A stretch of DNA of 64,000 bases from Craterostigma plantagineum (Eukaryota > Streptophyta > Magnoliopsida > Lamiales > Linderniaceae): assembly GCA_027422505.1 (NCBI GenBank), contig JAPQWV010000002.1, forward strand, positions 23,662,501-23,726,500. The letters are read 5' to 3'. Below the pieces are notes generated by a model. It made no database searches. It saw nothing but the letters and a program-made list of their open reading frames with translations, and was not told the origin of the DNA. This document shows positions 33,704 through 44,738 of the stretch, piece by piece (within the stretch, counting starts at the first letter, position 1; each line of letters begins with the position of its first letter). Both the position numbers and the translations under genes were made by a program.

Positions 33704-34588
33704 CGCAATTACTGTGATCGAAGCAGAATAGAGTTTGAAATCCGCGCAGCTTCAGAGCAAAGCTCTGATACCATATCAGAATTTGATCGAAACTTGAATC
33801 AAATCGACACCAAGTTTTACATGGTTCGGATCTAAATATCCTACATCCACGGGCATGAGCCAATCTTATTGATTATAGAGTGTACACTCAGTTTTACAGA
33901 GAGTCGAATTGACTGAAAAATGAAGAAGGAGACTATTTAAACTAATTAGGCGCGCGCAAATGAAAAACCGCCTAAACTCCATGTGAAGTAGTCGTTGTTA
34001 ACCTCGGCATCTTTATAAGTGAATAGTGCGACTTTATAAGTGAATGACGCGCCTTCTCTTTTCCTTCTTTATTTCCAAAGCCTTCAGTGATCTCTTTTCT
34101 ATTCCTAAGCCTGAGAACATAGTGCGAGCAGAGATGCATGGCTTCTGCTTTCCTTCTTGTGTTTTCAATAATTTTCTATAATAAGTTTCACTCCAACCCA
34201 ATACTCTATTTTCTACTCTAAAAATCAAATTCCTATATTAAACTTTATATTAATAATTAAAACTTATAAACTTAGCATATTATTTAATTATGATTTTATT
34301 AAATTAAAACAAAAATATAAATAAATAAAAAGAAATTAACATTATTTTTATTTTTACTCTTATCAGAATATCAAATATTTAAATATAATTAAAGTATTTT
34401 TATTAAATAAATTTTATAATAGAAAGAACAACACAATATTTGTGTTGAATATTGTGTGTACTATACATCTAGAGTATCTTTGCTAATTAACACAATATTA
34501 GTGTTAGATATAGAGTACCATTGGAGTAAAGACATACTTTATTTTTGTGTTTTACACAAAAATAAAGTACCCGTTGGAGATGCTCTAA

Positions 34589-35003
34589 TAGTCAATTTCT
34601 ATACTAAAGTGAAAGTTCTATATTGAGATTAAATAAACTACTTATCCTTGGGACACTTGATGTATCTTTAAAGACATAAACATTAATTATATGTTGAATA
34701 AATCTACAAGGAACTGTACACTGGCATACAATAGTGAGCGTGTCAAATGAAATCCCAAGATACAATATAGAGTTCGAAACAAAAGAATGAAAAGATACGA
34801 AGCATGAGTTAGAGTCTTCGTTCGTTAATTTGGAAAACGAGCGTAGAGAGAAACTTCAAAAACGAACCAAAGAACTCACAACTCAATACCATTACTACAC
34901 TAAGCAAAGATCGAATATAAAGTATACACATCTTTGTTTCAAATCACGAGTAGAACAAAAATGTTTGTTTAATAACATTTTATATCGTTCAGTAGGTGCA
35001 CAA
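34589..35003. other. AT-rich spacer upstream of a tRNA gene
   Basis: No gene recognised. Confidence 0.5.
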
Positions 35004-35075
35004 GTCATTGTAGTATAGTGGTGAGTATTCCCGCCTATCACGCGGGTGACCTGGGTTCGATCCCCGGCAACGGCG
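35004..35075 (+). tRNA. tRNA-Asp-like gene with ATC anticodon
   Basis: 72 bases fold as a tRNA: acceptor GTCATTG/CAACGGC with discriminator G, D-arm with A-box TAGTATAGTGGT, anticodon stem CCCGC/GCGGG with loop CTATCAC, T-arm with B-box GGTTCGATCCC, and TTTT directly after. The sequence is that of plant tRNA-Asp, where the usual anticodon is GTC; here it is ATC. The fourth acceptor pair is A-C rather than G-C. It may be a weakly functional variant or a pseudogene. Confidence 0.85.
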
Positions 35076-35249
35076 TTTTCTTATTCAGTTTTAATTTAAT
35101 TTATTTAGGAATGAATTATATTGGGCCTAAAGCTTAATAGCTTTGGTCCGATTATATAGGTTATTATTATTATTAGTACAGCAAGCCCAATCAATATTAC
35201 TACATTCCTTCAAAATTGATTATTGTACTAATTGGGGTTGCGTGAAGAC

Positions 35250-36166
35250 TAGGGATGTTCATTCGGTAAACCGAACCGAACCATACCGAAAATTCGGTTA
35301 ACCGACAAATTCGGTTCACTGATTTTATTAACCGAAAACCGAACCGAATGTTTTTCGGTTCGGTTCGGTTTTTACCGAAAAAATTTCGGTTATTTTCGGT
35401 TAACCATTTGGTTAACCGAAAATTATTCAATAATTAATATATTTCTTTCCCTAATCTATGCATTTACCTCTCATTTCAGAAACCGATCGATTTCTAATAT
35501 CTTTCCTTTTTATCTATTAGTTAAGCGCCACCGTAGGACCTTGAAGGCAGACGGCGGTCGCGTCACAAGCCCTGGTGGCTTCCTCCGGCTCGTACGAGCC
35601 CAGCCACAAACGACCGCGGCTGTTCGGCCGGCGAACCTCCGCCACCCACTTTACCCATTTCCTCATCCGTACGCCCTTGAAACGAGCCGATCCATCGTCG
35701 TCGTTGTACCTTCTCGTGGGTCGAACCATAGTTCATCGATTCGGTCTTTCTTTTTTCTGTTGCGAAGAACTCTGATGTTTCGATTTTCTTCGGTGTATCA
35801 ATAGACTAATTATTGGGTTAGTGGCAACACAACACGTGTTTAGGGATGACAGTGTGCTAAAAAGGCGTCATATATAAGTGGATTAATTAATGGGCTGTGG
35901 TTGTTGATTGGGCCAAATTTAAAGAAATTATTGGGCTTTAGTGTTTAATAAATATTGAGATATATATAATATATAATATGTAATTGTTCGGTTATTCGGT
36001 TAAACCGGTTTACCGAACGCTATAACCATAACCGAACCGATTAACCGAAAAAACAAAACTCGATAACCAATTACCGAACCGAAATTTTCGGTTCGGTTTT
36101 CGGTTCGTACCGAAAAATCGGTTTTTGGTATGGTTCAGTCGGTTAACCATCTTTTGAACACCCCTA
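35250..36166. mobile_element. hAT-type element, 917 bp, carrying an AP2/ERF fragment
   Basis: Ends TAGGGATGTTCATTCGGT and its inverse (GAACACCCCTA). Flanks GTGAAGAC and GTCAAGAC match at 7 of 8 bases. Same family as 27713-28542: the subterminal TTCGGTTAACCGAA and ACCGAACCGAA motifs are shared. The centre holds a GC-rich coding fragment on the minus strand. Confidence 0.82.
35517..35729 (-). pseudogene. Captured AP2/ERF DNA-binding domain fragment
   Basis: A 70-residue frame with the AP2/ERF layout: RFKGVRMRKW, KWVAEVRRPNSRGRLWLGSY, EEATRACDATAVCLQGP. The WVAE, WLG and R-A-x-D landmarks of DREB/ERF factors are present. A conserved Gly after the first Trp is Val, and RAYDAA reads RACDAT. The stop comes right after the domain. 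Host ERF genes have longer tails, so this is a fragment; its position inside hAT ends indicates capture by the transposon. Whether it is transcribed is unknown. Confidence 0.8.
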
Positions 36167-36174
36167 GTCAAGAC

Positions 36175-36984
36175 AAAGTACTAGAAAACTGAATACCCTG
36201 CATGCAATTCTAGAAGTTGAAAATTTATTACCATTCATACATGTTGATAGCTAGCTAGAACCATGTATCAAACCTAACCCTAACTCATCTTGTTTATTCA
36301 CACATCATAGTCACACCATCCAATATATAAAAACTGATTTATTATCCGTGCACGGTGTTACCTATTTTATATTAATAAAAATTTATAGTGGGTAAATCGG
36401 TGTGGGACGACATGTGTAATAGTGGGTAGTTTTTCAAATTTTTATTATATTTATTTATTAATTTATTACAATGAATTACTATAGCACACATGACAATATA
36501 TGAGTACACCTATGTTTTTTTAATATATAGATATCATATCAATATCTTATATACAATAATTTTAATTAGCCGATGGAGGTTTTGGGTTAATGGTATGAGG
36601 CCTCAAGGCCTTTCATATATTATTAAGGAAAATATGCAATATCCCTTTTGCTCGTATCAGTTTATCGGATTGCAAAAGCATTTCCTATGTTGACCGACAT
36701 ATATTTAATTGTTATTGACTACGCCTGTCATATACCGACTGCCTAGCGAGTAGCGTGTTTGAATATTCAGAAGAAAAATATACGATTAAATCGAATTTAT
36801 TTAGTAAGGATAAAACTAGAGGCAGAGGAAGAAAGAGCACATTGTATTATTCATGTCGAAGGTCAAAAACGAATTACTATCCAGCACACTGAAATACATC
36901 TATACGTCTCCAAAAATAAAAAATAACATGTTCTAAGCAAATTATCCGACGATTTCATGATGTATACTATTCAACCTCGACAAG
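36175..36984. other. Spacer upstream of B12D
   Basis: AT-rich, no gene recognised. Confidence 0.5.
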
Positions 36985-36992
36985 TATAAATA
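36985..36992 (+). promoter_or_regulatory. Candidate TATA box of B12D
   Basis: TATAAATA about 90 bases before the start codon of B12D, a plausible distance for a plant core promoter. Confidence 0.4.
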
Positions 36993-37078
36993 TGCAAAGA
37001 AACTGGGTAGACATTTTCACATAGTGATATATAATAGAAAGTTTATAACACACAACTCCAGATAAAATAGCTAGTAAG

Positions 37079-38957
37079 ATGGGCCGTTGGATGAAACCAG
37101 AGGTATGAAATTAAATAATTGATATAGTTAGTGGCTTCATTGTAGTATAGTATTCAAATCAAATTTAAAAATTAATAATAATAATAATAATAATTTGATT
37201 CTTTTATTTTTATTTTTCCTTTAGGTATATCCTTTAGTAGCTGCAATGAGCTTCGTGACTTCGATGTGCGTGTTTCAGCTTACTAGGAATGTATTCCTCA
37301 ATCCTGATGTCAGGTAAATACACATCATTATAGTTATATATAGGGTGTTGCTATATATATATAGGGTGTTGCTATTGGGTCCGGGTGAAAATAACTTTGA
37401 AATTTGTAAAAGCTATTTATATTAATTCTTTTTTTTTAACATAAATAAAATTCATTAACTTCTCTTCACTAACTCGTTGAATTCATAGTAATTGTGCTAA
37501 TGACATTAAATTATTCCAGTGGGACCCACTCGTTCCAATACTACCATGTTAAATTAATCTAATTACATTAACTATAAAAATATTAATATCTAATATTAAT
37601 CAATACTGATAACTATTTTTATAAAAATATAATATAATATTTCTTTTTACCATAAACAGACGAACTTGAATAAATATAGAAATAGTAGCTATTAGCTAAC
37701 TATTAATGTTATATATCTAATATACGCCATCCGTAGTATAATTAGACTGCATAGTTTTATATTTATTGCTAGTACATTTCATATAAGACAATAAATTCTT
37801 CGGGCATTATAGTCGGTATGGAATGAACCCTCGTCACGTAATAATATGACAAGTTCTCATCTTTGCTTAATATTAAACATTCAATAAAATATTTATAGTT
37901 GTGATATTGTTGATGTTCTTTTTTTTTATATACATTACGATTGCCTAAGATAAATTGCTTAATGGAAAATATTATTGCTACCTATAGAGTGTGACAAATA
38001 GCAAACACAACGTTGGTAGTTAATTTTTTAAGAAAAAAACGTTCTAATCTAAACATTGTCTAAACGTTCTATTAAATAAATACAAAATATAAACCATTGT
38101 CTAAGGTTAATATATTTAAACACTGACTTGTAATTTGTAATACTTTGTTTATATTTTTAGAAGTTATAGAATAACCTTATCTAGTCCTTGACCAAACCAA
38201 TAATGGCATGAGTCTTAATACTATCTAATCTAATAAGGGTGTCCACAACAATAACACACTCATAATACTGTCACATCAGTTTTTCACTATATTTTTCTAT
38301 ATTTTATTCGATAACACTTTTATTCTACTTTTCCACAATAATAACACTACTATAACACGGACCCACAACTATAAATAAATAATTTTTTTTCTCCATCATT
38401 CTCTCTCCTCCATAATACTATAATAATACTCCTATAACACAGTGTCATAATATGACACAGTGTCATGCTCATGACACATCCATAATGGTGGTGTGTCATA
38501 TAAAGTGCCATATAAGCACATATGACACATATAAACCACCATTGTGGTTACCCTAATAGATGATGGGATCGAAATGATGGTTTTGAAAGTTGAAGAAATC
38601 ACTAATAAATTGAATGTGATAATAAATATGTTGTGTAATAAATTGAGGGTGATAATAAATAGGGGGTGTAAATAGAATTTTAAGGGGTGCATATAGAATT
38701 CATCATATATATAGTTACTAAAATTTATATTTCTATAGCTATTTATTGTGAAGAAACCCTCAAATTTCACCATAATTTTTGTTAATAATATGTGTCGTCG
38801 CAGAATTAATAAAGCACATAGAACGACGGCGGTTCTCGAGAATTACGAAGAAGGCGAAAAATATGCAGAACACAGCCTTCGGAAATTCCTTCGGACAAGG
38901 CCGCCGCAAATCATGCCTTCCCTTAATAGATTCTTTTCCGACAACAAATACAAATGA
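37079..38957 (+). CDS. B12D: B12D-family mitochondrial protein
   Basis: Three exons, 37079-37102, 37225-37313 and 38804-38957, joined by GT-AG introns in frame to 88 residues, the usual length of B12D (PF06522, related to the MLRQ subunit of complex I). Exon 1 gives MGRWMKPE. Exon 2 gives VYPLVAAMSFVTSMCVFQLTR (one membrane helix), then NVFLNPDVR. Exon 3 has VLENYEEGEKYAEHSLRKF and PQIMPSLNRFF, the conserved tail. B12D proteins are small mitochondrial membrane proteins linked to senescence, flooding and iron supply. Exon 1 is only eight codons. Intron 2 (about 1.5 kb) holds a Harbinger-type MITE and a short duplication TATAGGGTGTTGCTAT near 37340-37372. Confidence 0.92.
38237..38553. mobile_element. 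Harbinger-type MITE in B12D intron 2
   Basis: Ends GGGTGTCCACAA and TTGTGGTTACCC, flanked by TAA (38234-38236, 38554-38556). 317 bp, no coding. Confidence 0.75.
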
Positions 38958-38994
38958 TAATTAAGTCCACTCATGAAGATGAAGCTGTTTAATG

Positions 38995-38997
<3 letters not shown>

Positions 38998-39027
<30 letters not shown>
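38998..39027. repeat. (TA)n microsatellite
   Basis: About 15 TA units just after the B12D stop, in its probable 3' UTR or flank. Confidence 0.9.
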
Positions 39028-39030
<3 letters not shown>

Positions 39031-39222
39031 CTACATATTTATTATATAGGTGTACTTCTTTATTTGTGTTTATTTTCCTTCCGTACAATATATACTTGTG
39101 ATATACTAACTACATTTATTACTTGTTATTATTTCATTATTGGCCAGCGCATTATATATTGATTTCAACTACCATTACCCTGATTAAGAATATGCATTTA
39201 TATTTCGCTGATATATTATATA

Positions 39223-39456
39223 CTCCCTCCGTCCCGGTAACTTTTGTACATTTTACCAAATCGGGCGTCCCACTATCTTTTATACATTTCCATATTTAGT
39301 AAAAAACTATCACACACAATCAATATAATAACATTAAATATTCTTAAAAGACGTGTCACACACATACACTTTTCTTCCTCTATACTATTAAAATATTATA
39401 TTTTTTAAAAACCGAACTCAATCTCAAATGTCCATATATTATCGGGACGGAGGGAG
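39223..39456. mobile_element. Stowaway-type MITE
   Basis: Ends CTCCCTCCGTCCCGG and CGGGACGGAGGGAG, TA on both sides (39221-39222, 39457-39458). Same subfamily as 23265, opposite orientation. Confidence 0.9.
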
Positions 39457-39731
39457 TATATAATTAAGTAGTGTCGCATGACAAATAATGATAATTTCAT
39501 AAAAGTCGTGCGAAATCTTTAGTATCCGTTGGGCTCACTATTTGATGAGAGCCACTTAAGCATTTGAGCCCGTTATTATTCTAGTGGGCCCACGAATTGT
39601 CTCACAACAAACAACTTATTTATGATTTTAATCCAAGACTAGCTAGGTCAACTACTGTTTTACTTCTTCAGAATTATTAACTAACATATAATCAAATTCC
39701 CAAAATGGTTCTAAGCAAATCAGTAATTAGT

Positions 39732-40681
39732 GGGTATTTTTAATTAAATAATTAAAAAAATCAAACATTAACAAAATAAACAAGAAATATAAACCATTAA
39801 TAAAATAAAGATCTTCGTACTCTGGGATTACGAGTTACGTAACTCGTAATCCCAGAATACGAGTTAAAATCCTCGCTGGCGCGGGCGTCTTACGTGGTGT
39901 AATTCGTAATCCGAGAATACGAGTTACATCTGGATTTCAAGATTTGAAGTAACTCGTAATCCCAAGATACGAGTTACTCTTTTTCTTTTCTTTTTCTTTT
40001 AATTTTAAATTATTTTATATTTATTAATTACATAATCCATCTAATCACAAAATCATCGTTATCTCATGTTATTTACATATCAATAAACACATCTAATTTA
40101 TTGTTTGTTTCGAGACGATTAAAATGATATGCATATCTTATATTTTTCGAATACCAAAAATATTTAAATATTTTTTAAAGGTTTATTTAGCTTTTCTTTC
40201 ACTCGCTCTTAAGGTTTTTGCATATAAAAACCTGAGTATTTGTTCACCAGAAGATCTAAATAAACCTTTAAAAAATATTTAAATATTTTTGATATTCGAA
40301 AAATATAAGATATGCATATCATTTTAATCGTCTCGAAACAAACAATAAATTAGATGTGTTTATTGATTTTTATTATGTAAATCACATGAGATAGCGATGA
40401 TTTTATGATTTGATGGATTATGTATTTAATAAATATAAAATAATTTAAATTAAAAAAAAAAGAAAAAAGAAAAAGAGTAACTCGTATCTTGGGATTACGA
40501 GTTACTATCTTAAATCCAGATCAAACTCGTATTCTGGGATTACGAGTTACACCACGTAAGATGTCCGCGCCAGCGAGGATTGTAACTCGTATTCTAGGAT
40601 TACGAGTTACGTAACTCGTAATCCCAGACTACGAAGTTCTTTATTTTATTAATGGTTTCTATTTCTTGTTTATTTTGTTAA
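39732..40681. mobile_element. MULE-B: foldback element with TACGAGTTA palindromes
   Basis: Left end TATTTTTAATTAAATAATT and long arms (39732-40190 and 40258-40681) that are inverse copies, leaving a loop of about 70 bases. TAACTCGTAATCCCAGAATACGAG-type palindromes occur in both arms. The outer 45 or so bases of the right arm are missing compared with the left, so no target duplication is seen. No coding. Confidence 0.8.
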
Positions 40682-41610
40682 TATTCGATAAAGAGTATTC
40701 TAGGTTTCTATTAATCATTTTAATCCCAGACGTCGAATTACCGAATCACAACATTCTTAAAAGAATGTCATGTGTCCATATTCGCTGAATTCCTAGTCTA
40801 TCAAGTCTCTTTTGACTTGAGACGTAACAAATAGATCGATTGGATTATCTAACAAAGCTCTTAGCCTCTTCATAAACCTCGTTCAACTTCATTAATGTAT
40901 GGATTTTTCAGGCCCAATTCCACCCCAAGCCCAAACCCATATAAGCTTTTTTTCCTAAAACCAATTGAAATTAGTATAAGTTAGTCCACAAGCTTATATA
41001 GATGTAGACCTGAAAATATGTGAGAAACAAAGCATAATGAGCTTTCAATAAAAAAAATTATAATAAGGCCAACATCATTGACATGGATAAAGATTCCAAA
41101 TGAGTCATTAGGAGACAAATCAAGAATTTATTCCTTATGTTCCTTGAGAATATTAAAGATTGGGTATGGGAAAAAATAGAAGCAAATATATCTCTAATAT
41201 TGCTACATAAATATTAAAAGTTATCCTGATACATCAAAAAGAAAAGGTTTAATACGAAATATTATATAACGATGAAATCGAGTACAACAATTGTAGATCT
41301 GAAATTTGTGTAACAAATCTAAATTTGGATTGATGAATAGAAAATGAGTGAGTAAAATAACGAAGGAATAAATGGTGAATCTAGATTTGAAATCGATGTG
41401 AAAAGGGGCATGATTCAAGAATCCCTTCATTCACTTGCCGCACAAATATTGAAAAAACATCATAAGACGTAGCAATGATAGATATGAAATGCATATAAAA
41501 AACGACGAAAACATACCTTGGCTCTGAAAATCAACGAGAAAATGATAGGAAATTTAAGCATCTTCGATTTCACGGAGATATTGGGTTGCTCGCCATGAAC
41601 ATTGAACTTT
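40682..41610. other. Spacer, nothing recognised
   Basis: AT-rich; a minus-strand open frame around 41220-41430 has no recognisable family and is probably chance. Confidence 0.5.
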
Positions 41611-41619
41611 CGACGAAAA

Positions 41620-42245
41620 CTTTCTGTTAGTCGAAAATGAAAAAAGAAACCAAGCATGATTGTAAGCTCCAAGTGGTGGATATAGTCTATGAGAGATTGC
41701 CAAAGAAACAAAAAAACAATCTTTTGGGGAGAACGAAAGAATACAACGGCGGCGCTAAAACTTTGAGAGTTTATAAAGAGTCCGCTAGAGTTTCTAGGTT
41801 TTATGTGAAAACGCAACATATAAAAAACGACGAGTCGACTTAAATACATCTTAACTGCGTGAACATTTTTACTAATTTTTCCGTCATAAATAAAGAGAAA
41901 CCAACAATATGCTTTGAAGACATATATCATATAGTAAGCATATCCTTGATTTCTCTTTATCCTTACCAATAAAATAAAATAAAATAAAGTCGAATGTAGG
42001 TTGTATTTAAGTCGAATCGCCGCTTTTGGTATGCTGCATTTTCACAGAAAACCTAAAAACCCTAGCCGACTCTTCACAAACCCTTAAATTTTCAGCGTCA
42101 TTCGCTGTATTCTTTTATTATCCCCAAAGTATTATTTATTGTTTCTCTGAAAATCTCTCTATGACTATATCCATCACTTAGAACTTACAATCATGCTTGG
42201 CTTCATTCCTCATCTTCGACTAAGAAAATACAAAGAACAAACGAA
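41620..42245. repeat. Long imperfect palindrome (about 600 bp)
   Basis: Left arm from about 41620 and right arm to about 42245 are inverse copies at roughly 80 percent by eye. Shared anchors: AAGCATGATTGTAAG (41653 vs inverse at 42190), GGATATAGTC, TAGGTTTT-TGTGAAAA (about 41795 vs inverse at 42045), TCGACTTAAATACA (about 41835 vs 42005), and ATAAAGAGAAA near the centre (41889 vs 41952). No terminal signature of a known transposon and no target duplication were found. Confidence 0.75.
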
Positions 42246-43449
42246 GGCCTACTCCCTTGATTTTAATCTTCTCCTTTTGTCTTATTTAAGAGTTTGGATA
42301 TGATATAATATGCTATATAGATGCATGCAAAGAAGGGAAGGCGTTTTTCATCTTATATATAGTATCAATATGCTTGAAATGCGATTAGCATGTGTGGCTT
42401 ACATATATTTTCGTTCCTAAACCCACTCCATTGCTACACTCAAGGAGCAAAGTTGAAATGAACTTTGGAATTATTTTTTTATATATATATTTTGTGTCAA
42501 ATGAGGACTTCATCGCAATTGCATTAGCCATTCACTGTTTGTTGGGCATGTTTATAAACAATTGGTCTCATTAGCCCAAGTTACTCTTTATCAAATTTCA
42601 TTTGGGCTCTTCTTCATCATCTCAAACTCTACATAAGAAAGATAACATTTAAGGTTTTTTTTTACTCATTGTCATTATTCAGTTCATATTCAATGAATCA
42701 TAACAAATTTTTACATTTTGTTTTGTAAGCTTTTGCTCGACTCATATGTGATGCTTGCCTTTGAAATTTGCACATTGAAGAAAACAAGTGACAGCAAAAA
42801 GCAGTACCTTAATTTTTTTAAAAAAAATTATCATATAAGTGACAAAGTGCAATCAAGCTGTGATGATTAGTAGCTTCTGCAAAAATGGGGACCATTAGAT
42901 GAGTTCAAGAAAATAAAAAATAGAAAAAAAGGGTAAAATTTAAATGCTGAGAATACGTTAGAAATTACAAATGTGACTGATCAAACAACAATCGAGTAAT
43001 GCTAATCTGTATATCGTCGTTCCATGAAAACAATATTCCAATAAAATCTTTTGAAGAAGAAAGTGAAATATCAAGGCGATGGACTTTGGATTTATTTGTT
43101 TGGTCCCTTTGTTATATACGTATGGTGGGCTCAAACGTGTGAAAGAAGACAGTATATGACCAGCTATAGCTCTGTGTTCAATATCCATCATGTCCGAAAA
43201 AATAATGCTGATATGATATTGGGATGATATTATTTTCTGCGTCAATTTCCCCGTTTCATTTTTCTCTTTATAATCCGACATTTATGTCCTCCATTCTTTC
43301 TTGTCCTAGGTTTTGGGCTTTTCTTTTTAGAAAAAGAAAAAGAAACTTCAAACTTACTTTTTGACAAGATTCAATTATTGTGTCCTAAGCTCGCATCGAT
43401 CATGTTTTTATTTTTTACTTTATCATATAATTATTGCACTATATACACA
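42246..43449. other. Spacer, nothing recognised
   Basis: AT-rich, no supportable gene or repeat ends. Confidence 0.5.
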
Positions 43450-44738
43450 CTTAAAGGCAAATTTTGTATCAGGCCCTACTATATTTTAAAATTAGGAATC
43501 AGGTCCTGTCAGGATTTTCTTTAGTTTAAAGGACCTATTTTTCGAAAAATTAAGTGAAAAGGACCCAAAACTGTGATTTGACGAAATTACCCTTAATAAA
43601 AGTGATTTCTGAATGGTATACGTCAGTTTTATGTTACACAGTTATACTGATTTGTTACCGTAGCAACCACAAGTGTTACTCTAACGTTATAAGACGTTAC
43701 TTATTGATAGTAAAATGTTATAAACAGACATATTTATTACATCGAACTATCGAACCCCATTTTTCACACTGATCGAGCACAGTCGATTGTTAACACCTTA
43801 CATGCGGTATTACACCATAAACCCTAAAACCGTAAACCCTAAACTCGACGCAACGACCATTAGCGTTCTCCTATAAAAGATCGAATCGTTAGCGTTTCGA
43901 TCTTATTACACGTTTCGAGATTGAAAATTGGTAACCCATTATAGGAGCATTGTTCTCTATAATGATGAATTTTCTGTCTAGGGAAATAGGGGGATGGTCG
44001 GTGGAGGGTTCAAGAACAATTATAACTGTTACACAATTATACTAATTTGTTACCGTAAAAATCGTAAGTGTTATTTTAACGTCATAAGACGTTACTTATC
44101 GACAATAAAATGTTATTAACAGATATATTTATCACATCGGACTATCGAACCCTATTTTTCCCACTGATCGAGCATTGCTCCCTATAATGATGAATTTTCT
44201 GTCTAGAAAGACAGGGGGGATGGTCGGTGGAGGGTTCAAGAACAATTATAACAGTTTTGCGCTGAAAAAACACTTCCTTTCATTTGGATAACAACAGTCA
44301 TGTATTGAGTACCATATGGCGTCTATTTAGTAACAAACTAAGTCGCAGAAGTACCACATCATTCAAAACTAATACTGATTCCTGCAGTAACACATTAACA
44401 AATGATGTTGCAGAAAGCGGTATTATTTTTTAATGTTGTGTTACTTCAGCGACGTCATTTGTTACTAAATAGACGACATATGGTACTCAATACAAGACTG
44501 TTGTTATCCAAGTGAAAGGAAGTGTTCTTTTTCAGCGCCGAACTGTTATAATTGGCTGGAACGGTTTACTTAGGTATACATCATAATTTTGGCATATGTC
44601 AGGGTTAAATATGTCTTTTGCGTCATTTTAGGGTCTGACAGCTTAGTTTTACGAAAAACAGGTCCTTAATACTAAAGCCCACTGCAATAGGGCCAAAACC
44701 AAACATACTAATAGGGCCTGAAACTTAATTAACCCTTA
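43450..44738. mobile_element. Noncoding element with direct repeats and a nested hairpin
   Basis: Ends GTATCAGGCCCTACTA (43467) and its imperfect inverse TAGGGCCTGAAAC (44714-44727). Inside, a block from ACACAGTTATACTGATTTGTTACCG to GTTCAAGAACAATTATAAC occurs twice in direct order (about 43634-44025 and 44028-44252; the first copy carries extra sequence). It is followed by a hairpin with about 90-base arms (44253-44345 and 44450-44544). No coding capacity. Family unknown. Confidence 0.6.
44253..44544. repeat. Inverted repeat with 90-base arms
   Basis: The arms share CGCTGAAAAA, ACACTTCCTTTCA, GGATAACAACAGTC, GTATTGAGTACCATATG and CGTCTATTTAGTAACAAA in inverted order around a loop of about 100 bases. 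Confidence 0.85.

Larger units (their letters stand above)
29013..34170 (-). mobile_element. Ty1/copia element 3, defective
   Basis: Right LTR (5' on the element) about 33776-34170. The left LTR is shortened to 29013-29237: its promoter-distal 170 bp are missing. A 13-base C run (29238-29250), the polypurine tract on the other strand, abuts the left LTR. A primer site TGGTATCAGAGC (minus strand, 33762-33773) abuts the right LTR; it matches the usual initiator-Met-tRNA type. No target duplication, consistent with the truncated left end. It belongs to a different copia lineage from the tandem pair. Confidence 0.9.
28919..34585. mobile_element. Harbinger-type MITE split by a copia element
   Basis: Ends GAGCATCTCCAACC and CGTTGGAGATGCTC with TAA on each side (28916-28918, 34586-34588). 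The MITE parts are 28919-29012 and 34171-34585; both contain the ACTCCAACC motif usual in this MITE group. The intervening sequence is a copia retrotransposon. Confidence 0.8.

Noticed and set aside
41637..41843. 68-codon open frame
   Set aside because: It lies in one arm of the long palindrome; the mirror arm has stops, and no family is recognised.
41460..41969. 169-codon minus-strand frame
   Set aside because: Aromatic-rich, AT-driven composition, crosses the palindrome arm, and resembles no known protein.
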